Positions 34,227 to 42,485 of a DNA stretch of 64,000 bases are shown here, piece by piece. Within the stretch, counting starts at the first letter, position 1, and each line of letters starts with the position of its first letter. Source of the stretch: an uncultured Lachnospiraceae bacterium (GTDB taxonomy: Bacteria; Bacillota; Clostridia; Lachnospirales; Lachnospiraceae); NCBI GenBank assembly GCA_905235745.1, contig CAJOMN010000005.1, forward strand, positions 1 through 64,000. The letters are read 5' to 3'. A program made the position numbers and the translations under genes. Below the pieces are notes generated by a model. That model searched no databases, was not told the origin of the DNA, and saw only the letters and a program-made list of their open reading frames with translations.

Positions 34227-36110
34227 ATGAACAAAAGGGATTTTGACATTGAGGAGGAACTGAATAAACTGCCCAAAAGCCCGGGCGTTTATATGATGCA
34301 CGACAAGGATGATGTCATAATATATGTAGGAAAAGCAGTCATCTTACGGAATCGTGTAAGATCATATTTTCGCGAAAGCACCAAAAAGAGCGTCAAGATA
34401 CAGCAGATGGTCAGGAACATCGCATGGTTCGAGTATGTTGTTACGGATTCCGAACTTGAAGCTCTTGTTCTCGAGAATAATCTTATCAAGGAAAATCAGC
34501 CCAAATACAACACGATGCTCAAGGATGACAAAACCTATCCGTACATCAAAGTAACCGTCGCGGATGATTTCCCCCGGATCGTGATGTGCCGCAAGGTCGT
34601 CAAGGATAATGCAAGGTATTTTGGCCCGTTTACGTCAGGTGAAGCAGTAAGGGAGACTATAGACCTTTTGCGAAGAGTGTATAAGGTCAGGGGCTGCAGG
34701 ATGAAGATCTCTCCTTCCGATGATAAGGAAAACGGAGGGGCAAGGAAGTGCCTGTATTATCATATGGGGCAGTGCCAGGCGCCGTGCGACGGTCTTGTGA
34801 GCACGGAAGAATACAGACAGAATATAGAGAAGGTGCTGGATTTTCTGGGCGGTGATCACAGAGAGGTTACACGGGAGCTTACGGATAAAATGCAGGCCGC
34901 CTCGGATGCGATGGACTATGAGAAGGCAATAGAGTACAGGGATCTGATCGAAAGCGTCAGGAAGGTATCCGAGAAACAGAAGATTACAGATACAGGTGAT
35001 GAGAACAGGGATGTCATAGCATTGGCGGGTAACGATGAATCCGTTATCGTCCAGATGTTCTTCATAAGGGGCGGCAGGATAGTCGGAAGAGAACATTATT
35101 ATATGCAGCATGCCGGAGAAGAGTCCGAAGAGGATATTCTGGCGGCATTTCTTGTGCAGTTCTATTCGGGTGCGCCCTTTATCCCCAAGGAGATACTGCT
35201 GTCCGCAGAGCCGTCGGGCAGGGAGCTTATCGAAGAGTGGATGAGCCGGCAGATGGGCTCGAAGGTTAATATCACGATCCCGCAAAAGGGGAAAAAGGAT
35301 AAGCTTGTATTGCTGGCAAAAGAAAATGCCCGGATCAAACTTGATCAGGACATTGAGAAGCTGAAGAGGGATCACGACAGAACTAAAGGTGCGGTCGAGG
35401 AGATCGAAAAGATCACGGGACTGTCCGGTATCCATCGCATGGAAGCTTATGATATATCGAATATAAGCGGCTTTGAATCGGTCGGATCAATGGTAGTGTA
35501 CGAGGACGGGCGACCCAAGCCCAACGAATACAGGAAGTTCAAGATCAGGTCGGTTGAGGGTCCGAACGATTATGCGAGCATGGAAGAAGTGCTGACAAGA
35601 AGATTCGAACATGGTCTTAAAGAAAGAGATGGTACAGATACACCCGGTAAGTTCTCGAAATTTCCTGATCTTATCCTCATGGACGGAGGAAGGGGACAGG
35701 TTAATATATGCGAAGAAGTGCTGGATGATCTCGGGCTGGATATTCCTGTCTGCGGCATGGTCAAGGATGATAATCACAGGACAAGAGGACTGTATTACAA
35801 TAATGTGGAGCTGCCTATATCATCATCGTCGGAAGGATTCCACCTGATCACAAGGATACAGGATGAAGCGCACAGATTTGCGATCACTTTTCACAGGAAG
35901 CTTCGCAGCAGTCAGCAGGTTCATTCCATACTTGACGATATTCCGGGAATCGGTCCCGCGCGGCGTAAATCACTGATGAGATCCTTTGAATCTCTTGATG
36001 ATATCAAAGAGGCCTCGGAAGAGGAACTGGAAGCACTGGAGAGTTTTAACCGGCAGGCGGCAAGGTCTGTATACGAATTCTTCCACAAGACCGGCAATGA
36101 CAATGAATAA
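34227..36110 (+). CDS. uvrC: Excinuclease ABC subunit C
   Basis: The protein has 627 aa, normal for UvrC. Domains: GIY-YIG nuclease (GVYMM to IYVGKA) making the 3' incision, a Cys-containing middle (CLYYHMGQCQAPCDG), a UvrB-binding UVR motif (MDYEKAIEYRDLI), an RNase-H-like endonuclease for the 5' incision, and C-terminal helix-hairpin-helix motifs (IPGIGPARRKSLM). The start fits the family (FDIEEELNKLPKSPGVY) but lacks a Shine-Dalgarno sequence. Confidence 0.97.
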   Translation: MNKRDFDIEEELNKLPKSPGVYMMHDKDDVIIYVGKAVILRNRVRSYFRESTKKSVKIQQMVRNIAWFEYVVTDSELEALVLENNLIKENQPKYNTMLKDDKTYPYIKVTVADDFPRIVMCRKVVKDNARYFGPFTSGEAVRETIDLLRRVYKVRGCRMKISPSDDKENGGARKCLYYHMGQCQAPCDGLVSTEEYRQNIEKVLDFLGGDHREVTRELTDKMQAASDAMDYEKAIEYRDLIESVRKVSEKQKITDTGDENRDVIALAGNDESVIVQMFFIRGGRIVGREHYYMQHAGEESEEDILAAFLVQFYSGAPFIPKEILLSAEPSGRELIEEWMSRQMGSKVNITIPQKGKKDKLVLLAKENARIKLDQDIEKLKRDHDRTKGAVEEIEKITGLSGIHRMEAYDISNISGFESVGSMVVYEDGRPKPNEYRKFKIRSVEGPNDYASMEEVLTRRFEHGLKERDGTDTPGKFSKFPDLILMDGGRGQVNICEEVLDDLGLDIPVCGMVKDDNHRTRGLYYNNVELPISSSSEGFHLITRIQDEAHRFAITFHRKLRSSQQVHSILDDIPGIGPARRKSLMRSFESLDDIKEASEEELEALESFNRQAARSVYEFFHKTGNDNE

Positions 36111-36152
36111 TGCCCCGGTCGTCATGCGGTGTTTGAGCAGAGGATTTTCATA

Positions 36153-36181
36153 TTCAAATAGCTCGGGGTATATGGTATACT
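36153..36181 (+). promoter_or_regulatory. hprK operon promoter
   Basis: TTCAAA (36153-36158), 17 bp and TATACT (36176-36181), with an extended -10 TGG. A CACTATAAAC motif follows at 36196-36205, similar to those at 454, 26951, 41354 and 45850. Confidence 0.5.
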
Positions 36182-36215
36182 GACTATAATTTATTCACTA
36201 TAAACGGAGGTACAT

Positions 36216-37151
36216 ATGGGATCTGTTTCAGTTGGTGAAGTAATTAACAAATTAAAACTGGTTAATCTGACACCGGATATTGATGTGGAAGAAATAAAGA
36301 TCACCCAGCCCGATATCAACCGTCCGGCACTTCAGCTCGCAGGATTTCTGGAGCATTTTGAACGTGGCAGGGTACAGATCATAGGCTTTGTTGAATACAC
36401 TTATATGAACAAGCTTGACGAGTCGGTCAAGAGGGAGCGGTACGAGAACGTTTTGTGTGATGAAACGCCGTGCTATGTATTCTGCCGTGATCTTCAGCCT
36501 GATGAATTGTTCCTGGAAATCGCCCGGGAACATAATGTTGCGGTTCTTATGTCGCATAAGAGCACATCGAACCTTATGGCGGAGATAATCAGGTGGCTTA
36601 ATGTGGAGCTTGCCCCGTGCATTTCCGTACACGGCGTGCTTGTCGATGTATACGGTCAGGGAGTGCTGATCACCGGAGAAAGCGGTATCGGTAAGTCGGA
36701 AGCAGCTCTTGAACTGGTTAAGCGCGGACACAGACTGGTGAGTGATGATGTGGTCGAGATCCGGAAGGTAAGCGATGATACCCTTATAGGTTCGGCTCCC
36801 GACATTACACGACATCTGATCGAACTGCGCGGTATAGGAATTGTCGATGTCAAAATGCTTTTCGGTGTTTCTTCCGTAAGAGATACGCAGAGCATTGATC
36901 TTGTAATACGGCTCGAGGAGTGGGACAAAGATAAGGAATACGACCGGATCGGTCTTGAAGAGGAATATACGGAATATCTCGGGAATAAAGTCGTATGCCA
37001 CAGTATTCCGATCAGACCGGGTCGTAATCTTGCGATAATCTGCGAATCTGCCGCAGTAAACTTCAGACAGAAGAAGATGGGATACAATGCGGCACAGGAA
37101 TTGTATTCAAGATTCCAGAATTCAATGAAAACGAGAGAAGAGGATGACTGA
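36216..37151 (+). CDS. hprK: HPr kinase/phosphorylase
   Basis: The protein has 311 aa. Walker A GESGIGKS (154-161) and conserved His-139 in SVHG. It phosphorylates Ser-46 of HPr and Crh to drive CcpA-type catabolite repression and reverses this with phosphate. Its neighbours are a ROK sugar kinase, murB, whiA and a Crh-like HPr at 39926, so a substrate for it is encoded in the same operon. GGAGG precedes the ATG. Confidence 0.97.
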   Translation: MGSVSVGEVINKLKLVNLTPDIDVEEIKITQPDINRPALQLAGFLEHFERGRVQIIGFVEYTYMNKLDESVKRERYENVLCDETPCYVFCRDLQPDELFLEIAREHNVAVLMSHKSTSNLMAEIIRWLNVELAPCISVHGVLVDVYGQGVLITGESGIGKSEAALELVKRGHRLVSDDVVEIRKVSDDTLIGSAPDITRHLIELRGIGIVDVKMLFGVSSVRDTQSIDLVIRLEEWDKDKEYDRIGLEEEYTEYLGNKVVCHSIPIRPGRNLAIICESAAVNFRQKKMGYNAAQELYSRFQNSMKTREEDD

Positions 37152-38101
37152 TGAGCAAAAGAGTATTTGGAGTTGACATAGGCGGGACTACCGTTAAGAT
37201 GGGATTCTTTTCATCAGAGGGCGATCTTCTTGACAAGTGGGAGATTCCTACAAGAACGGAAAACAACGGAGCCAACATACTGCCCGATATTGCCGGATCG
37301 ATCAGGAAGAAAATGGATTCCGAAGGTCTGACGGAGAATGATATAGTCGGAATAGGTATCAGTTGTCCGGGACCTGTTGACGATAAAGGGGTAGTTCATA
37401 AATGTGTTAATCTCGGATGGGGTAATTTTAATGTCGGAGATGAGATGCGTAAGAATATCGATCTTCCCGTATTTGCCGGTAACGATGCCAATGCTGCCGC
37501 ATTGGGTGAAGTATGGAAAGGCGGCGGAAGCGGCCGGGAGAATGTTGTCGTTGTAACGCTTGGCACAGGAGTAGGCGGCGGTATCATCATAAACGGAAAA
37601 GTACTGTCGGGATCGCAAGGATCGGGCGGAGAAATAGGGCATATCCATATAAACGACAATGAAGACGAAAAATGCGGGTGCGGCAATTACGGTTGTCTTG
37701 AGCAATATGCATCCGCAACGGGCATAGTAAGGCTTGCCGGAAGAAAGCTGGCATCGGACAGCAGACCATCCGCTTTAAGAGATAAGACATTGACTGCTAA
37801 AGAAGTATTTGACTTGGCCAAGGACGGAGATGTTCTTGCAAACGAGATCGTTGAAGAATTCGGTGAGGTGCTTGGGAAAGGGCTTGCAAATGTTGCGGGC
37901 GTGGTCAATCCCGAACTGATCGTTATCGGAGGCGGGGTCAGCAAGGCCGGTCAGATCGTGATCGATGTTGTCAAAAAGAATTACGTAAAATATGTTTTTC
38001 ACGGAAGCAGGGGATCTGAATTTGCGCTTGCGACGCTCGGAAACGACGCCGGAATATACGGGTCTGCAAAGCTTGTGATCGATGGAGTAAAGCGGGCTTG
38101 A
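37151..38101 (+). CDS. glcK: ROK family glucokinase
   Basis: The protein has 316 aa. The ATP-binding start GVDIGGTTVKMG, the sugar and phosphate loops (GNDANAAALGE, LGTGVGGGIIING), and the zinc-binding cluster EIGHIHI with CGCGNYGCLEQYAS mark a bacterial ROK glucokinase. It makes glucose 6-phosphate, which matters for the catabolite signal read by HprK. It overlaps hprK (TGATG) and the next gene. Confidence 0.9.
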   Translation: MSKRVFGVDIGGTTVKMGFFSSEGDLLDKWEIPTRTENNGANILPDIAGSIRKKMDSEGLTENDIVGIGISCPGPVDDKGVVHKCVNLGWGNFNVGDEMRKNIDLPVFAGNDANAAALGEVWKGGGSGRENVVVVTLGTGVGGGIIINGKVLSGSQGSGGEIGHIHINDNEDEKCGCGNYGCLEQYASATGIVRLAGRKLASDSRPSALRDKTLTAKEVFDLAKDGDVLANEIVEEFGEVLGKGLANVAGVVNPELIVIGGGVSKAGQIVIDVVKKNYVKYVFHGSRGSEFALATLGNDAGIYGSAKLVIDGVKRA

Positions 38102-39021
38102 CAGAGGATATAGCTGAAAAACTTAAGAGCGTAACTGCGGCATCCAATATCCATACCGATGAGGATATGGGAAAGCATACGACTTTCAGGGCCGGCGGGA
38201 AGGCAGACGTATATGTTACACCGCAGAGTATCAGGGAGGCGACAGATATTGTCCGCCTTCTTTTAGCGAACGAAGTCTCCTATACGGTTATGGGAAACGG
38301 AAGCAATCTGCTCGTATCCGATAAAGGATACAGGGGATGCATTGTTTCCATGTTGGACGCGGCAGGAGATATTAAGGTCTGTGACAATGTGATCAGCGCA
38401 GGAGCGGGAGCGATGCTGTCTAAGGTGGCAAATGCCGCATATGAAAACGCTCTTACCGGAATGGAATTTGCATCGGGTATTCCCGGATCGCTCGGCGGTG
38501 CCGTTGTGATGAACGCCGGGGCGTACGGCGGCGAGATGAAAGACATTATAACATCGGTTACGATGTTTGACTGCATGACAGGAGATACCGTGATCTTAAG
38601 TACGGATGAAATGAGGTTCGGATACAGGACGAGTATCGCCAAAGAACATTCATATGTTGTACTGGAGGCACAGCTTGAATTTGCCCGGGGCGACAGGAGC
38701 GAAATAAAGCTCAGGATGGAGGATTTTGCACAGCGCCGCAAGGACAGGCAGCCGCTTGAATTTCCAAGTGCCGGAAGCACGTTCAAGCGTCCGGAAGGCC
38801 ATTTTGCGGGGAAGCTGATCGAGGATGCAGGTCTTGGGGGATATTCGGTCGGAGGCGCGCAGGTATCGGAAAAGCATTGCGGATTTGTCATTAATAAGGG
38901 CGGTGCCCGGGCGGATGATATTATAGAACTTATTAATTATGTCAGGGAAAAGGTCTATAATACGTCCGGTATAATGCTTGAGCCGGAAGTGGTGATCCTC
39001 CGGGATCCGGCAAGAGGATAA
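38098..39021 (+). CDS. murB: UDP-N-acetylenolpyruvoylglucosamine reductase
   Basis: The protein has 307 aa from a TTG that overlaps the preceding stop by 4 bp. FAD-binding domain (TTFRAGGKADVYVTP, GNGSNLLV, GGAVVMNAGAYGGEM) and the type II MurB C-terminal catalytic part (FPSAGSTFKRPEGHFAG, then GGYSVGGAQVS). It reduces the enolpyruvyl product of MurA, whose gene is at 56351, to UDP-MurNAc. Confidence 0.96.
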   Translation: MTEDIAEKLKSVTAASNIHTDEDMGKHTTFRAGGKADVYVTPQSIREATDIVRLLLANEVSYTVMGNGSNLLVSDKGYRGCIVSMLDAAGDIKVCDNVISAGAGAMLSKVANAAYENALTGMEFASGIPGSLGGAVVMNAGAYGGEMKDIITSVTMFDCMTGDTVILSTDEMRFGYRTSIAKEHSYVVLEAQLEFARGDRSEIKLRMEDFAQRRKDRQPLEFPSAGSTFKRPEGHFAGKLIEDAGLGGYSVGGAQVSEKHCGFVINKGGARADDIIELINYVREKVYNTSGIMLEPEVVILRDPARG

Positions 39022-39026
39022 TTACA

Positions 39027-39929
39027 ATGTCATTTTCCTCAAATATCAAAGATGAACTGGAACGGGTAACCGGCACTGCAAGACACTGTCAGCTTGCCGA
39101 AATGGCTGCGGTTTATGACTTTTGCGCCAAGCATTCGGAAGAAAATGACGGTAAAATTGTTATTTCTTCCGAAAATGAACTGGCAGTCAGAAAATTCTTT
39201 ACTTTACTGATAAAAACATTTAATATGAATAAAGACTGTACGGAAGATTCGCCGATGTACAGTAAAAAAGGTTCATATTACATACTTGAGATAGATGACC
39301 GGGCAAAGGCCGAAGAGGTCAGGTCGGCGATCATGGTTACGACGAATACGATGAAGTCGTGCTGCAGACGCGCATATATAAGAGGCGCTTTTCTTGCCGC
39401 CGGATCCGTGAGCAATCCCGAGAAATCATATCATTTGGAAATAGTGTGCCAGGATGAGAGACAGGCGCGCTTTTTGTGTGAACTGCTTGCAAGCTTTGAG
39501 ATAGACGCCAAAACCATAATTCGCAAGAAATATCATGTTCTGTATGTTAAGGATGGAACCAAGATAGTAGAAACGCTGAATGTTATGGGTGCGCACGTTG
39601 CCCTGATGGACTTCGAGAACATGAGGATCCTCAAGGAAATGCGCAATAGCGTTAACAGGAAAGTCAATTGCGAGACTGCCAATATCGGCAAGACAGTTAA
39701 TGCCGCCCAAAGGCAGATCGAGGATATCAGGCTGCTGATGGAAACGGATGAGTACCGTGATCTGTCCAGTGCCCTCAAGGAAATGGCGGATCTTAGGATA
39801 GCGTATCCGGAAGCTACACTGAAGGAACTCGGAGAATTAAGCACACCTACTTTGGGAAAATCAGGAGTTAATCATAGACTTCGCAAATTGTCCCAATTGG
39901 CGGAGAAAACTAAAGGAGGAGAATTATGA
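39027..39929 (+). CDS. whiA: WhiA DNA-binding regulator
   Basis: The protein has 300 aa. N-terminal LAGLIDADG-homing-endonuclease-like domain (RRAYIRGAFLAAGSVSNPEK) and C-terminal helix-turn-helix (LKELGELSTPTLGKSGVNHR), the unmistakable WhiA layout. It affects chromosome segregation and division in Bacillus. In Bacillus the order is rapZ, yvcK, whiA, crh. Here rapZ and yvcK are missing between murB and whiA, but whiA and a Crh-like gene remain adjacent, overlapping by 4 bp. Confidence 0.95.
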   Translation: MSFSSNIKDELERVTGTARHCQLAEMAAVYDFCAKHSEENDGKIVISSENELAVRKFFTLLIKTFNMNKDCTEDSPMYSKKGSYYILEIDDRAKAEEVRSAIMVTTNTMKSCCRRAYIRGAFLAAGSVSNPEKSYHLEIVCQDERQARFLCELLASFEIDAKTIIRKKYHVLYVKDGTKIVETLNVMGAHVALMDFENMRILKEMRNSVNRKVNCETANIGKTVNAAQRQIEDIRLLMETDEYRDLSSALKEMADLRIAYPEATLKELGELSTPTLGKSGVNHRLRKLSQLAEKTKGGEL

Positions 39930-40180
39930 CAAGAAAAGAAACGGTTATCCGTCTTGAAAACGGGCTTGAAGCAAGACCGATAGCTTTGCTCGTTCAGGTA
40001 GCCAGCCAGTATGAGAGCTCGGTATATATCGAGTATGGCGATAAGAGGGTAAATGCAAAGAGCATAATGGGAATGATGACACTTGTCCTTGTGGCAGGTG
40101 ATACCGTAACGGTAACAGCGGACGGATCCGATGAAGAAACGGCGGTAGATGCGGTTGTTACATATTTAGCGGGAGAATAA
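39926..40180 (+). CDS. HPr-like protein lacking the phosphocarrier histidine (Crh-like)
   Basis: The protein has 84 aa with the HPr fold. Where HPr has His-15 (GLHARP) this protein has Glu-15 (NGLEARP), so it cannot relay PTS phosphate. Ser-46 in NAKSIMGMM, the HprK target, is kept. Crh of Bacillus subtilis likewise lacks His-15 (Gln there) and lies directly after whiA. A purely regulatory role, phosphorylated by the HprK of the same operon, is inferred. AAAGGAGGAG precedes the ATG inside whiA. Confidence 0.88.
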   Translation: MTRKETVIRLENGLEARPIALLVQVASQYESSVYIEYGDKRVNAKSIMGMMTLVLVAGDTVTVTADGSDEETAVDAVVTYLAGE

Positions 40181-40198
40181 AGCCCCTAAAAAGGGAGG

Positions 40199-40351
40199 AT
40201 GCCAAGTAGCGTGCTACTTGGCATTTATTATGAAAAAGTATTCGCAATGTTTTGGCTCATCTCTTATGGTGTTAGTATAGTTCACATAAATGTATAAAAA
40301 ATGTTCCACAAATGAAAAGTATATAAATTAAATATGAACAAATTATGAACA
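40199..40351 (+). repeat. Hairpin plus AT-rich module, copy 1 (also the probable terminator of the hprK operon)
   Basis: ATGCCAAGTAG-CGTG-CTACTTGGCAT (40199-40224) is a perfect 11-bp hairpin followed by TTATTATGAAAAAGTA. About 100 bp on, AAATATGAACAAA and TTATGAACA follow (40330-40351). The same order of parts, with a different but equally perfect stem, occurs at 53416-53536. No gene is present in 40181-40404. Confidence 0.55.
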
Positions 40352-40404
40352 TGTGTTTCGTGAAATTGCATCAAATCATATGTGAGAAATAGTGAAAAAA
40401 CACA

Positions 40405-41349
40405 ATGGAAATGGACGATATTAACGCAAATCTGTCACATATTGCAATAATTGTTGACAAAAATACACCCAAAGACCCCATACTGGCATTTTGCACAAAC
40501 ATCACAAACGAAAGACCTGAAATCAGGTTTACATATCTACATTATGACAACCAAATCCGTGAAAACGATATCGCGTGTTTGGTAAATCTAACCAGTTCAC
40601 CCGGAGAAAATACCGATACGTTATTCATAATTACCGATTCCGAACCGGTAACGGAGTATACAGATCAAAACGGGATCGCTGCAGCGGCGCTCTATACGGA
40701 ATCCAACCGAAAATGCGGCTTTTCAAAGGTTTTATACTGTATTGAAGATATAGAATTCATGTCATATGAACGGATCAACAGGATGTGGCAGAGGCGTTTC
40801 GGGATCCCGTGGATCATAACGGTTACCGACCGCCTTGTGATAAGAGAGCAGACAATAGAAGACATACCTGCATTGTATGAAGTATACTCCGATGCGGATG
40901 CTGCAAGATATATGGAGGATCTGTACGATGACCCTGTCAGGGAAGCGGAGTATATGCGGGAATATATCAATAATCAGTACAGGTTTTTTGAATACGGCGT
41001 ATGGGCGCTTACCCTCAGGGAGAGCGGAAAGCTTATAGGAAGGGCAGGTCTTGCTGTAAGAGAGGGGTATGATGCCCCGGAGATAGGATATATTATCGGT
41101 AAGCCCTACAGAGAATGCGGATATGCGAAGGAGGGGGTAGCCGCAATAATCGAATATGCATGGAAGGAACTGAACGTGCATGATCTTATCGCTTTTACCA
41201 GGCAGAAAAACACGGCAAGTATAAAGCTGCTGGAGAGCCTCGGGTTTGAAAGGGAAAAGAGAGTCAGGATAAAAGGCGGATATCATGATATGTATGTTTT
41301 GACCTCGACTTCATATGATGATACAATATTAAACAGTGAGCGAATATGA
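40405..41349 (+). CDS. GNAT family N-acetyltransferase with extra N-terminal domain
   Basis: The protein has 314 aa. The C-terminal 175 residues are a GNAT domain of the RimJ/RimL type: LVIREQTIEDIPALYEVYSD, GRAGLAVREG, IGYIIGKPYRECGYAKEGVAA with the acetyl-CoA loop, and NTASIKLLESLGFE. The first 140 residues form a separate alpha/beta domain that looks like a degenerate Rossmann or HAD-type fold without visible catalytic residues. The acceptor is unknown. No Shine-Dalgarno sequence precedes the ATG. It stands alone downstream of the AT-rich module. Confidence 0.8.
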   Translation: MEMDDINANLSHIAIIVDKNTPKDPILAFCTNITNERPEIRFTYLHYDNQIRENDIACLVNLTSSPGENTDTLFIITDSEPVTEYTDQNGIAAAALYTESNRKCGFSKVLYCIEDIEFMSYERINRMWQRRFGIPWIITVTDRLVIREQTIEDIPALYEVYSDADAARYMEDLYDDPVREAEYMREYINNQYRFFEYGVWALTLRESGKLIGRAGLAVREGYDAPEIGYIIGKPYRECGYAKEGVAAIIEYAWKELNVHDLIAFTRQKNTASIKLLESLGFEREKRVRIKGGYHDMYVLTSTSYDDTILNSERI

Positions 41350-41362
41350 TTCGTTCACTATA
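41348..41362 (+). promoter_or_regulatory. GATTCGTTCACTATA motif before the degenerate GGDEF gene
   Basis: A 15-bp exact copy of the motif at 450-464. Here it overlaps the stop of the GNAT gene and lies 28 bp before the next ATG. See the recurring-motif finding. Confidence 0.35.
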
Positions 41363-41389
41363 GTTTTGCAGGCATAATTGGAGTGGATC

Positions 41390-42271
41390 ATGAGTGGAGA
41401 GAAGAAAAGATCCGTAAGTGCCGGACACGGCGGGTTTGTTTCATATTTAGGCATCGTATTGATGCTACTGTCATTCGTCCTTGCAGTGGTGATCACCAGT
41501 TCAACGGGAAGCGATTATTTTTCCGAAAACATAATCATGACTCTGGCGCTCGCAGTGTCTGTGATCATTACCGTTGCGGGAAATCTTGTTGTCGCTGTCA
41601 TAGTTGCCGCCGTTGCAACTGTCGTATTTGCGGGATTGAAGATATATTCGCTCATATCGCTTCAGAGCGATTTTCCGCCGGTATCTTTCTTGTGGATACT
41701 GCTTCCCGCAATGTGCGTTACGGGAATTGCTCTGTATATTAAGCGGTATACACCGCTTGTGCTTGAAAACGCTCTTCTCAGGAAGCAGATTTCCGAGCTT
41801 GTAATGATCGATCCGGTTACGGGCCTCTATAATCTCAGAAGCATGTTCATGGATATTCAGACACAGGTCTCTTATGCGGAGAGAAACGGCAGCCCTATAT
41901 CGCTTATGATATTAAGACTGCGTTATCCCGCTGAAATGAAAAAGGTTCTGAAACCTGACCAGTATGAAAAGGTAGTCAAACAGTTATCACTTCTTATAGT
42001 TGATACGGTCCGCCTGGAAGACCGTGTATATTCGCTCGATGAAAACGGCGGGTTCGGGATCATTCTCACCTGTGACAGAAACGGCACCAAGATCGTTGAG
42101 AAGAGACTGAGAGACAAGCTTAAAGATTATTCATGGTTTGAAGGAATATCCGACAAGCAGATACGCACAGAGGTTAAGATCGGTTATCTGCAATATGACA
42201 AAGACAAATATAAACGCAACGCAAACAGCTTCAAAGAAGATGTAGAAGATGAAGTAGAGTATGATATGTAG
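41390..42271 (+). CDS. Membrane protein with degenerate GGDEF domain
   Basis: The protein has 293 aa from the ATG at 41390 (GGAG upstream; a TTG at 41378 is the alternative). Three to four membrane segments fill the first 120 residues. A diguanylate-cyclase-like domain follows: IDPVTGLYNLRSMF is the normal N-terminal signature, but the catalytic GGDEF loop reads DENGGFGIIL (217-226), so the metal-binding acidic pair is lost. The C-terminal strand region KIGYLQYD is kept. Probably a non-catalytic sensor. The stop TAG lies inside the structured repeat that follows. Confidence 0.72.
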   Translation: MSGEKKRSVSAGHGGFVSYLGIVLMLLSFVLAVVITSSTGSDYFSENIIMTLALAVSVIITVAGNLVVAVIVAAVATVVFAGLKIYSLISLQSDFPPVSFLWILLPAMCVTGIALYIKRYTPLVLENALLRKQISELVMIDPVTGLYNLRSMFMDIQTQVSYAERNGSPISLMILRLRYPAEMKKVLKPDQYEKVVKQLSLLIVDTVRLEDRVYSLDENGGFGIILTCDRNGTKIVEKRLRDKLKDYSWFEGISDKQIRTEVKIGYLQYDKDKYKRNANSFKEDVEDEVEYDM

Positions 42272-42362
42272 ACAGGAGGGGCCCGCCGAAGGTGGGAAGA
42301 GCCTGTCTGCACCGCGAGGCCCATTCGACGAAGTCGAAATAAAAATGGCCGAGCGACCTTGT
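42266..42362 (+). repeat. Structured repeat element, copy B1
   Basis: A 97-nt unit. Domain 1: GACAGG (42271-42276) pairs with CCTGTC around CCCGCC-GAA-GGTGGG. Domain 2: CACCGCGAG, GGCC/GGCC with opposed GA/GA, TTCGAC-GAA-GTCGAA, ending CGACCTTGT. It begins on the ATG-TAG end of the preceding gene. It is identical to copy B2 102 bp on and similar in plan, with compensating stem changes, to copy A at 5-98. Confidence 0.7.
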
Positions 42363-42367
42363 TAATA

Positions 42368-42464
42368 ATGTAGACAGGAGGGGCCCGCCGAAGGTGGGAA
42401 GAGCCTGTCTGCACCGCGAGGCCCATTCGACGAAGTCGAAATAAAAATGGCCGAGCGACCTTGT
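42368..42464 (+). repeat. Structured repeat element, copy B2
   Basis: Base-for-base identical to 42266-42362, with a 5-nt gap TAATA between the two. Its end is followed by ATGCATAGACAGGAGG, the start of a third copy, which here serves as the ribosome binding site of the epimerase gene. Confidence 0.7.
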
Positions 42465-42485
42465 ATGCATAGACAGGAGGGACAT
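42465..42485 (+). promoter_or_regulatory. Repeat-derived ribosome binding site of the epimerase gene
   Basis: TAGACAGGAGGGACAT (42470-42485) carries the Shine-Dalgarno sequence of the TTG-started epimerase. The same 16 bases precede the transaldolase gene (46437-46452), and TAGACAGGAGG opens each repeat copy. CCTGTCT inside copy B2 could pair with AGACAGG here and hide the site. Confidence 0.5.
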
